Origin: BMS3ABIN03 sp964418885
Lineage (GTDB): Bacteria > Bacteroidota > Ignavibacteria > Ignavibacteriales > Ignavibacteriaceae
NCBI GenBank assembly: GCA_964418885.1
Contig: CAYQNW010000001.1
Span: 1 to 64,000, forward strand
Direction: 5' to 3'
DNA length: 64,000 nt
Both the position numbers and the translations under genes were made by a program. Positions 51,738-59,082 of this stretch are shown piece after piece (the stretch's first letter is position 1; every line of letters begins with the position of its first letter). The notes below the pieces were generated by a model, which worked only from the letters and a program-made list of their open reading frames with translations, was not told where the DNA came from and did not search any database.

Positions 51738-51766
51738 TTGACAAAACAGGGATGAGTACCTATTTT
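51738..51766 (+). promoter_or_regulatory. Sigma70-type promoter of tRNA-Asn
   Basis: TTGACA (51738-51743) and TATTTT (51761-51766) are separated by 17 bases. The tRNA begins 21 bases later. The -35 box is perfect, which contrasts with the divergent promoters known from classic Bacteroidetes. Confidence 0.7.
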
Positions 51767-51787
51767 TATTTTCCTTTTTTTAATGAT

Positions 51788-51859
<72 letters not shown>

Positions 51860-51865
51860 CAAAAG

Positions 51866-51892
51866 AATCCCGGTTTTACAATCGGGATTTTT
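51866..51892 (+). terminator. Rho-independent terminator of tRNA-Asn
   Basis: AATCCCG (51866-51872) pairs with CGGGATT (51883-51889), loop GTTTTACAAT, followed by TTT. It starts 7 bases after the tRNA. Confidence 0.9.
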
Positions 51893-51958
51893 CATTTTAA
51901 ATAGAATCTATAAGTTCAAGAAATGTTTTTGATGAAAGCGTCAAATAATTACTTGATC

Positions 51959-52050
51959 AACCGAAGAGTTGTTTATTCTCAGGAATGGACTGCCTTGGAG
52001 GGCCAATGTATTTGGAGCGAAAGAATCTCAATTATGTAATCATAATTTTT
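51959..52050 (+). pseudogene. Possible degenerate tRNA-Asn 3'-end copy plus terminator remnant
   Basis: AACCGAAGAGTTGT (51959-51972) parallels AACCGAAGGGTTGT in the tRNA (51823-51836). Downstream, GGAGCGAAAGAATC (52014-52027) parallels GGAGCAAAAGAATC at the tRNA 3' end (51856-51869), then AATC and a T-run recur in the same order. About 27 of 37 bases match in the last block, and a 22-base insertion separates the two. It could be a decayed duplication or an old attachment-site trace. Confidence 0.4.
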
Positions 52051-52347
52051 TTGAAATTTTCTTGCCTGAATGACTATTAGATAGATTTTTTTTCTAAGAA
52101 ATTACTTCTCTTTCAGATCCATTGATAATTCTATGTTTTCCATTCTCTACCATTATCAACTATACTCAAGAATAATATATATTGTTAATAGTTGCTGATT
52201 TTTTCTGAAAATTAGTACCGTTAATAACAACAAAATATTTAACATTTTATATTAATAGCTGCCTTTTTTACTAATTACTAACTTTCCTAAATCCATTAAA
52301 ATATTCTGAGAAAATTCCTCGTTTAATATTATTTGTTTTTAAATCGC

Positions 52348-52376
52348 TTGACAATGTAATATTAAATTCTTATAAT
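52348..52376 (+). promoter_or_regulatory. Consensus sigma70 promoter of the carbohydrate locus
   Basis: TTGACA (52348-52353) and TATAAT (52371-52376) are both perfect consensus, with an exact 17-base spacer. Transcription should start near 52383, a few bases before the LacI-type operator. Confidence 0.88.
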
Positions 52377-52387
52377 AAAAACAATAA

Positions 52388-52401
52388 TGTAAACGTTTAC
52401 A
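52388..52401 (+). promoter_or_regulatory. LacI-family operator
   Basis: TGTAAACGTTTACA is a perfect 14-bp palindrome with the central CG step typical of LacI/PurR/CcpA-type regulators. It lies just after the predicted transcription start and 69 bases before the start codon of the secreted protein, so binding would block initiation. The LacI-family gene at 53648 is the obvious candidate regulator. Confidence 0.85.
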
Positions 52402-52470
52402 ATGATGTTTTTTGTGAAATATTTCATCATTTAATTCATCATTCATTTATTTAACTTTATAGGAGGTTAT

Positions 52471-53583
52471 ATGAAACGACTGCTATTATTTTCACTTCTC
52501 TTCATTACAGTTTCAGTTTTTGCACAAGCACCCTACATTGATTACGAGACTGTAGGAAATGATTGGGTATTTACTATTTTTTCTCAAGGAACAGGCGGAA
52601 TGTATGATGTTGTTCCAAATCCTAGCAAGGGAGGTATTAATACATCTGATAGTGTTGCGATGCTGACCATTGGAATAGATGGTGATCCATGGGGAGGGGT
52701 TTGGTCTGAAGATATAACTCAATTCACTCTTGATGCTACTAATAGTACAATAACGGTTATGGTATATAAAGATACTATTTCTGATTTTAATCTTAAATTA
52801 GAAGCCCCGGGTGGTGGTGGTTGGGCACATGATAATAATGTACCTAATACATTAATTAATCAGTGGGAACAACTTGTATTTGATTACACGGCTGATATTG
52901 GACAAACTGTCGGCAGATTAACGGTTATTCCTGATTTTCAACTTCCAACCAGATACCATGCTAGTGTAAACTACTGGGACAATATCGATTTCTCCGGAAC
53001 TATTGTACCCGTTGAGTTAACTTCTTTTACTGGTAAATATGTTGGTAATACTGTTCAATTGAAATGGGAAACAGCAACCGAGTTAAATAATCTTGGGTTC
53101 GATGTTCAAAGGAGTATTGCCGGAACAGATTTCGTGACAGTTGGATTCGTGCAGGGTAAGGGAACAACTACCGAGAAAAATGATTACTCTTTTGTAGATA
53201 AATCAATCTCTCCAAATAAGATTTATAGTTATAGACTGAAGCAAATTGACTTTGATGGTAGTTATTCATTTGCTGGTGTTGTTAACCTGGGAACATCTTT
53301 ACCACTTCAATTTAAACTTGATCAAAATTATCCAAACCCGTTTAATCCTTCAACTAAAATCAGTTTTGATTTGCCAGTCAATTCTAACATTTCATTAGAT
53401 ATTTATAATCTTGTAGGGGAGAAAGTAATGTCAGTATTTAAAGGAGAATTGGAAGCTGGTAGTCATACATATAATGTAAATGGTTCGGAATTATCTTCCG
53501 GTATATACGTTTACAGATTAACAGTAGCTGCTGAAGACGGGACTAATTTTGTTACAAGCAAAAAAATGACTTTGCTGAAATAA
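52471..53583 (+). CDS. Secreted protein with jelly-roll/CBM-like domain and T9SS sorting domain
   Basis: A 370-residue exported protein: signal peptide (1-18); an N-terminal beta-rich domain (about 20-170; FDYTADIGQTVGRLTVIPDF and YWDNIDFSGT suggest a galactose-binding-like carbohydrate-binding fold); a fibronectin-like linker domain (VELTSFTGKYVGNTVQLKWETATE); and a T9SS type A sorting domain from NYPNPFNPST (about 289-370). No catalytic motif. As first gene behind the LacI operator it is probably a surface sugar-binding protein induced with the GH94 phosphorylase. A good ribosome site (AGGAGG) precedes the start. Confidence 0.85.
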   Translation: MKRLLLFSLLFITVSVFAQAPYIDYETVGNDWVFTIFSQGTGGMYDVVPNPSKGGINTSDSVAMLTIGIDGDPWGGVWSEDITQFTLDATNSTITVMVYKDTISDFNLKLEAPGGGGWAHDNNVPNTLINQWEQLVFDYTADIGQTVGRLTVIPDFQLPTRYHASVNYWDNIDFSGTIVPVELTSFTGKYVGNTVQLKWETATELNNLGFDVQRSIAGTDFVTVGFVQGKGTTTEKNDYSFVDKSISPNKIYSYRLKQIDFDGSYSFAGVVNLGTSLPLQFKLDQNYPNPFNPSTKISFDLPVNSNISLDIYNLVGEKVMSVFKGELEAGSHTYNVNGSELSSGIYVYRLTVAAEDGTNFVTSKKMTLLK

Positions 53584-53593
53584 TTCCTTTATG

Positions 53594-53631
53594 AGGCACA
53601 ACTGTAATGTTTAATGGTTGTGCCTTTTTTT
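53594..53631 (+). terminator. Rho-independent terminator after the first gene of the locus
   Basis: AGGCACAAC (53594-53602) and GTTGTGCCT (53617-53625) form a perfect 9-bp stem followed by seven T. It separates the operator-controlled first gene from the LacI gene, so the downstream genes need read-through or another promoter. Confidence 0.9.
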
Positions 53632-53647
53632 CTTACAAATACTTTTT

Positions 53648-54637
53648 ATGGTCCCAACAATAAAGGAAATCGCAACTAAAGCAAAGGTTTCAATTGCTAC
53701 TGTTTCAAGAGCGTTGAATAACGATCCCCGCGTTGCAGAAGAGACACGCAAAAAGATACTCGATATTTCCAAACAGTTAAATTATAGCCCGAATATTCTT
53801 GCACGAAATTTTGTTAAGAAAAAATCAAACATAATCGGAATGATACTGCCAGAAATATCGGATGAATTTTTTACTGAAGTTATTAAAGGTGTTGATGAAG
53901 TAACATATGAGAAAGGCTATTATACGAACGTGGCAAGCTCGCATAAGTATGAAAGCCTTGAAGATGAAATAATAACATTTATACGCAACGGGCTTTTTTC
54001 GGGACTGATTATTTTGCTCTCGGATCTGAAACCCAAATTAGAAGCAGTTTTGCTTGAAAGCCATATACCAGTTGTTCTCATAAATTCTAATACTAAGATT
54101 AAAAACTTTGATACTATAGCTATAGATAATTATGAGGGTTCTTATGAGATGACAAAATACCTGATCAAAAGAAAAAATTACTCGAAGCTATGTCACATTA
54201 CTGGTCCAGTGAAGAATGATGACTCTTTTCTAAGGAAGAAAGGATTCATTGATGCCTGTGAAGAATACGGAGTTACGTATTCAATAGAACAAGGTGACTT
54301 TACAAAGGAAAGCGGTTATAAAGGATGTAAAAAACAATTAAGATCTAAAAATAAGTCACAGGTGATTTTTGCGGCAAATGATATGATGGCAATTGGTTGT
54401 TACGATTTTGCTAAGGAATCAGGATTGAAGATACCGGACGATATAGGAATAGTTGGTTTCGATGATATTTTTGTTGCTCAGTATCTTACCCCACCGTTAA
54501 CAACTATAAGGGTGCATATTGAAGAGATAGGAAAAAACGCTGCCGATATTCTTATCAGAAGAATCAAAAAAGAAATTATGCCAGCAAGGTTATCCATAAA
54601 GGCTTCAAGTGAATTAATAATCAGAGAATCGTGTTAA
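53648..54637 (+). CDS. LacI-family transcriptional regulator
   Basis: A 329-residue repressor. The N-terminal helix-turn-helix is PTIKEIATKAKVSIATVSRALNN, followed by the hinge helix (NYSPNILARNFVKK) and a periplasmic-binding-like sensor domain (about 60-329). An upstream in-frame TTG lies inside the terminator stem, so ATG 53648 is chosen. No clear ribosome site precedes it. It most likely represses the locus through the palindrome at 52388-52401. The sugar inducer is unknown. Confidence 0.95.
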   Translation: MVPTIKEIATKAKVSIATVSRALNNDPRVAEETRKKILDISKQLNYSPNILARNFVKKKSNIIGMILPEISDEFFTEVIKGVDEVTYEKGYYTNVASSHKYESLEDEIITFIRNGLFSGLIILLSDLKPKLEAVLLESHIPVVLINSNTKIKNFDTIAIDNYEGSYEMTKYLIKRKNYSKLCHITGPVKNDDSFLRKKGFIDACEEYGVTYSIEQGDFTKESGYKGCKKQLRSKNKSQVIFAANDMMAIGCYDFAKESGLKIPDDIGIVGFDDIFVAQYLTPPLTTIRVHIEEIGKNAADILIRRIKKEIMPARLSIKASSELIIRESC

Positions 54638-54652
54638 GGATAAATAATACTT

Positions 54653-57037
54653 ATGCCGAAATTCCAAACTAAATATGGTTACTTTTCAGACGACGGGAAT
54701 GAATACATTATTAATACTTATAAAACACCAAAACCCTGGATAAATGTAATCTCCAATGGGGAATATGGATTAGTCATTTCCCAGGCGGGCGGTGGTTTTA
54801 GCTGGCTTAATCACTCTGAGTTTAACAGGTTGAATCGATGGCATCAGGATTTGATTCAGGATAACTGGGGAAAATATTTTTATATAAAAAATAATGAGTC
54901 TAATCAGATCTGGTCACCAACCTGGATGCCTTCCAAAACACCTCTTGATTATTACAGAGTTACTTACGGTTTTGGATATTCGCAATTCGTAAGTGAATAT
55001 AAGAAAGTGAAAATTGTACTTACAGTTTTTGTTCCGTTAAATGAAGAAGTAGAGATTTGGAATTTTCATATCCTTAATAAAAATGATGAACAAGTAAATC
55101 TATCATTTTATTCCTACTTTGAATGGTGTCTCGGTTCTTCAGCAGATCATCACAGGGAATTTCATAAAACATTTTTAGAAACAGATTTCCACTCCGATTT
55201 AAATTCTTTGACCGCCGCAAAAAGGTTGTGGGAGATACCGATAAATAACAGAGGACACTGGAATATTCAATATCCTTACCTAGGATTTATACACTGCTCA
55301 AATCCAATAACCGGTTACGATGGTGATAAGGAATCTTTCATCGGTAAATATGGTTCTATTGAAAAACCGAATGGTGTTTTATCAGATTCTTTAAGTAAAA
55401 AAGTTGGCAAATGGAATGATTCAATATCAGCAGTTAAAACCAATGTTAAGCTCGAAGCATCTGGTGAACAGGAACTTAACTTTATTATCGGTATAAAAGC
55501 AAACACAAATCAAATAAAAAAAACTACTCGTAAGTTTCAGGATACCGATAAAGTTCTTTCTGAACTGGATAATGTTAAAAAATTCTGGCTGGAAAAATTA
55601 GATTCATTTACAATAAAGACTCCTGATGAAGCCATGGATCTTATGGTGAATAGATGGTTAAAGTACCAGGCTATTGCGGGTAGGCTTTGGGCAAGGACCT
55701 CTTATTACCAGCAAAGCGGAGCTTATGGTTTTAGAGATCAGCTACAGGATAGCCTGGTGTTTCTACCTTTCGATTCTGCGAGCACTGAAAAACAAATAAG
55801 ATTACATGCCAAACATCAATTTAAAGATGGTACAGTATTGCACTGGTGGCATCCGATAACTGAAACCGGTTTACAAACAAAGATGACGGATGATCTTCTT
55901 TGGCTTCCGTTTGTTCTTATTCAATATATAGATGAAACCGGGGATTATAAAATCTTAAAAGCAAAAGAACCTTATTATGATGATCAAAAACGCAATGATT
56001 CATTATTCGATCATTGTGCGCTGGCAATTGAAAGAGTATTAAAGAGATTTAGTAAACGCGGATTACCTTTAATCGGCGCAGGTGATTGGAACGATGGTTT
56101 GAGCGCTGTTGGTCTCGAAATGAAAGGCGAATCTGTTTGGCTTGCTGAGTTTTTTTATTTGATCTTAGTAAGATTTTCTGAACTCTGTGAAAAAACAGGC
56201 AAAAAAGAATTAGCAAAAAAATATTCTAATCGTGCGAAGGAGCTTAAATGTTCATTCGAAGAATTTGCATGGGATGGAGCATGGTTTTTCAGAGCAACAA
56301 AAGATGACGGTAAAAAGATCGGAAGTAAAGAGAACAAAGAAGGGAAAATCTTTCTAAATGTCCAAACCTGGGCAATCATCAGCGGGATAGCGGGTCAAAA
56401 GCAAAAACAGAAAGCTCTCGATTCTGTGAAAAAAGTACTACTTAAGGATAACGGACCACTGCTACTTTATCCTGCTTATCAAAAACCGGATGAGACAATT
56501 GGATATTTATCGAGGTATGCTCCTGGCAGAAGAGAAAATGGCGGGGTTTATACTCACGCTGCGACCTGGCTCATCTGGGCATTGGGGCTGCAAAAACAAA
56601 ATCGTTTAGCATACGAAACTTTTAAAAAATTATGTCCTGTTTATAACGGGTTAAATCCGGATCAGTATTCTGCTGAACCTTACGTAACTCCAGGAAACAT
56701 AGACGGACCGGATTCACCTTATTATGGAATGGGCGGATGGACGTGGTACACGGGTTCAGCAAGCTGGTTTCAGAAGGTAATAGTTGATTGGATAATAGGT
56801 GTGCGAGCAACTCCCGATGGATTGTTGATCGATCCCTGTATACCCAATGAATGGAAAGAACTTTCCATTAAAAGAACTTTTAGGGGTACAGTATATAATA
56901 TAAAAATATTGAATGAAGAGAAAGTATCTACAGGAATTAATTATTTACTTGTTGATGGAGTAAAAACTAATTGTAGTGTTTTGAATATTAAAGGCAAGAC
57001 CTCTGTAGAAGTTAAAGTCTACATGGGTAAGTATTAA
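54653..57037 (+). CDS. GH94 glycoside phosphorylase
   Basis: A 794-residue cytoplasmic enzyme (no signal peptide) that should cleave a beta-linked glucoside with phosphate to glucose 1-phosphate. The N-terminal beta-sandwich domain (about 1-270) is followed by a helical linker and an (alpha/alpha)6 barrel. The catalytic acid is about Asp481 in GAGDWNDGLSAVG. The segment HWWHPITETGLQTKMTDDLLWLP recalls the GH94 part of cyclic beta-glucan synthases rather than classic cellobiose phosphorylase, so a beta-1,2- or other beta-glucan fragment is as possible as cellobiose, laminaribiose or chitobiose. It starts 15 bases after the LacI gene. Confidence 0.93.
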   Translation: MPKFQTKYGYFSDDGNEYIINTYKTPKPWINVISNGEYGLVISQAGGGFSWLNHSEFNRLNRWHQDLIQDNWGKYFYIKNNESNQIWSPTWMPSKTPLDYYRVTYGFGYSQFVSEYKKVKIVLTVFVPLNEEVEIWNFHILNKNDEQVNLSFYSYFEWCLGSSADHHREFHKTFLETDFHSDLNSLTAAKRLWEIPINNRGHWNIQYPYLGFIHCSNPITGYDGDKESFIGKYGSIEKPNGVLSDSLSKKVGKWNDSISAVKTNVKLEASGEQELNFIIGIKANTNQIKKTTRKFQDTDKVLSELDNVKKFWLEKLDSFTIKTPDEAMDLMVNRWLKYQAIAGRLWARTSYYQQSGAYGFRDQLQDSLVFLPFDSASTEKQIRLHAKHQFKDGTVLHWWHPITETGLQTKMTDDLLWLPFVLIQYIDETGDYKILKAKEPYYDDQKRNDSLFDHCALAIERVLKRFSKRGLPLIGAGDWNDGLSAVGLEMKGESVWLAEFFYLILVRFSELCEKTGKKELAKKYSNRAKELKCSFEEFAWDGAWFFRATKDDGKKIGSKENKEGKIFLNVQTWAIISGIAGQKQKQKALDSVKKVLLKDNGPLLLYPAYQKPDETIGYLSRYAPGRRENGGVYTHAATWLIWALGLQKQNRLAYETFKKLCPVYNGLNPDQYSAEPYVTPGNIDGPDSPYYGMGGWTWYTGSASWFQKVIVDWIIGVRATPDGLLIDPCIPNEWKELSIKRTFRGTVYNIKILNEEKVSTGINYLLVDGVKTNCSVLNIKGKTSVEVKVYMGKY

Positions 57038-57076
57038 ATAGGTAAATGCCAAAACTTAAAAAGGAAGGAGTACGAT

Positions 57077-58999
57077 ATGAGGAAAATTTATTCGATTTTG
57101 ATGAGCTTTATTTTTATAGTAGGCTTATCAAATAACTTGTTCGCACAGTGGGCACAAAATAGATATGCCCGGGAAGATGCCAGGTATGTCCGTGTTCTTC
57201 AGGGAAGTGAAGATGTGGTTATTGATGGTGTGGAAGATCCAATTTGGGCAATGGCCGATTCGGTTGTACTAGGTTATGGTCAAACATCATATTTGCCAAG
57301 TAGCGGATATAGTTGGAAAGAGGGGGAACATGTAGCAGGTGATTCTGCAAATGTTGTTTTTAAGTGCTTATACAAAAATCCATATATTTACCTGCTATTT
57401 AAGGTGAAGGATAAAAATGTTGGTGGGATAGACTGGGAACAATCAGATGGTATGATTATATCATTTAAGAGCTTTGTAGATAATAACGGTAATCCTAAAA
57501 CACATGACTTAACCGGACATTTTCCGTGGGATTACAGAGTAGAACATTTCCCAACATTCGGATGGAAATGGGCAGGACTTACGACTCAACCAGCGCCCGG
57601 TTCCCAACCTGTTCTCAAAGGTGACGGTAGAGTTCAGGGTGGTGGCGACACCACTTTAACACAGTGGGAACAATTTACATCAGTTGTCGGGGGAATGTCT
57701 TACGATTCATTAGATGATCAGGGATGGATTTCGGAACACCGGATGAGAATTGATTCTATGGGTTTTGATGTTGATGGTGATGTAATTCCCTTTAGCTTTT
57801 GTATGTGGGATGGAGATGGCTTTATGGATTCCAGTGCAGCCAATAACAGATTCAATAAAGCATGGTGGGGCAACGAGTGGAATGAAACGTGGTATTATTC
57901 GGCATTATTCATTGATCCTAATGTAACTACCAGTTCATCCGCTGGACTTATTCCTCCTGTAGACTATACAATACCACATCTACGGGAAGGCGATGCAATA
58001 ACAATCGATGGTGATTTGAGTGAATGGAAATTGGATAATGCCCTTCACTTTCTGGCTAAATGGGGAGATGACGCCGCCTTTGATTCAATAAAAGGCACAG
58101 GGAATTGGGCAAGTGGATATCAGGAAACTGACTGGAATAGTTATCCAACCGTTGTAGATGGTCCTGAAGTTGACTATTGGGTAACTTATGATGATACAAG
58201 TCTATATGTTGCTGCAAAAGTTACTGATCAGATAGTCACTGTTCCTGGTGAAGGAAATAGAAAAGACGGAATAACTTTCTTTATGGTTCCCAGAAATTAT
58301 GAAATCGGAAAAGGTATCATGGGGAATGTAAAGGCCTTAACAGTAAATGTTGATTCATTTGGAGTTGGAGAGGCAGGTGATGATTTAATAGGTATGGCTG
58401 ATACTGCAGGTGTTGAGTTTAACCTTATGTTGGGTGATCAAACCAATGTTAATGATATTTCTGAAATTGACAATGGTTATATGGTCGAATTAAAGATACC
58501 GTTTGCTTCATTTTCATATCCTGAGGATTTAGGAGATAGTGTTTTATTTATTGGAGCTTTGGCGAATGACATAGATGTTTTTGAGGATATTAATTCCAAC
58601 TATTATGCTAAAACATGGTGGTTCAAATGGGAAAAAGGTCAGTTATCACCAGCTTGGGTCGTACTTGGTCCGGTTAATCCCGAAACCGGAGTAGATGATA
58701 ATATTCAAATCCCAACATCAATTAATTTATTTGATAATTATCCGAATCCGTTTAATCCGAGTACAACAATTAAATACTCAATTAATGTAAATGCCGATGT
58801 TACTCTATCTGTATTTAACGTGCTGGGCGAAGTTGTTTCTGAAGTTAAGAAAACAAATGTTCCGGCAGGTTATGATGAATTTAATTTCAATGCAAGAGGA
58901 TTATCATCAGGTGTTTATTTCTATCAATTAAAAATAACAAACCTGACTAATTCAAAAGTTACAAGCACTCAGGTTAAGAAAATGGTTCTTCTCAAGTAA
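57077..58999 (+). CDS. Secreted CBM9/DOMON-like protein with T9SS sorting domain
   Basis: A 640-residue exported protein: signal peptide (1-23); two tandem beta-sandwich domains that begin VIDGVEDPIWAMADSV and TIDGDLSEWKLDN (about 45-280 and 300-540), the pattern of CBM9 or ethylbenzene-dehydrogenase-type domains; and a T9SS type A sorting domain from NYPNPFNPST (about 554-640). Either carbohydrate or heme binding is possible, and the sugar locus favours carbohydrate. A strong ribosome site (AAGGAAGGAG) precedes the start. It follows the GH94 gene by 39 bases. Confidence 0.85.
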   Translation: MRKIYSILMSFIFIVGLSNNLFAQWAQNRYAREDARYVRVLQGSEDVVIDGVEDPIWAMADSVVLGYGQTSYLPSSGYSWKEGEHVAGDSANVVFKCLYKNPYIYLLFKVKDKNVGGIDWEQSDGMIISFKSFVDNNGNPKTHDLTGHFPWDYRVEHFPTFGWKWAGLTTQPAPGSQPVLKGDGRVQGGGDTTLTQWEQFTSVVGGMSYDSLDDQGWISEHRMRIDSMGFDVDGDVIPFSFCMWDGDGFMDSSAANNRFNKAWWGNEWNETWYYSALFIDPNVTTSSSAGLIPPVDYTIPHLREGDAITIDGDLSEWKLDNALHFLAKWGDDAAFDSIKGTGNWASGYQETDWNSYPTVVDGPEVDYWVTYDDTSLYVAAKVTDQIVTVPGEGNRKDGITFFMVPRNYEIGKGIMGNVKALTVNVDSFGVGEAGDDLIGMADTAGVEFNLMLGDQTNVNDISEIDNGYMVELKIPFASFSYPEDLGDSVLFIGALANDIDVFEDINSNYYAKTWWFKWEKGQLSPAWVVLGPVNPETGVDDNIQIPTSINLFDNYPNPFNPSTTIKYSINVNADVTLSVFNVLGEVVSEVKKTNVPAGYDEFNFNARGLSSGVYFYQLKITNLTNSKVTSTQVKKMVLLK

Positions 59000-59008
59000 A
59001 ATATATTA

Positions 59009-59047
59009 ATGCAGGGACATTTATTTACATGTTCCTGCATATTTTAT
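59009..59047 (+). terminator. Hairpin terminator or attenuator before the TonB receptor gene
   Basis: ATGCAGGGACAT (59009-59020) and ATGTTCCTGCAT (59029-59040) form a 12-bp stem with one G-T pair, then ATTTTATTT. It lies 10 bases after the preceding stop. The U-tract is interrupted, so partial read-through into the receptor gene is plausible. Confidence 0.6.
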
Positions 59048-59082
59048 TTAAGTTAAAATTCATAAAATATTTTGGTGATTTT

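Larger units (their letters stand above)
51128..51787. other. Gene-free region after ccmF
   Basis: No coding gene is supported. It holds the ccmF terminator (51155-51184), a second imperfect hairpin with GCCG/CGGC arms (51257-51260 and 51274-51277), and the tRNA promoter. No ccmG or ccmH is present here. The rest is AT-rich with no recognisable RNA family. Confidence 0.6.
51860..52470. other. Gene-free region between tRNA-Asn and the T9SS gene
   Basis: Contains the tRNA terminator, a possible degenerate copy of the tRNA 3' half (51959-52050), long AT-rich sequence, and then the consensus promoter and LacI-type operator of the carbohydrate locus. No coding gene is supported. Confidence 0.6.

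Noticed and set aside
53618..53647. Upstream in-frame TTG for the LacI gene
   Set aside because: It falls in the terminator stem. The HTH of LacI proteins begins almost at the N-terminus, as it does from ATG 53648.
59029..59082. ATG 59029 as TonB receptor start
   Set aside because: It lies inside the loop-proximal arm of a 12-bp hairpin and gives an overlong N-terminus before the signal peptide.
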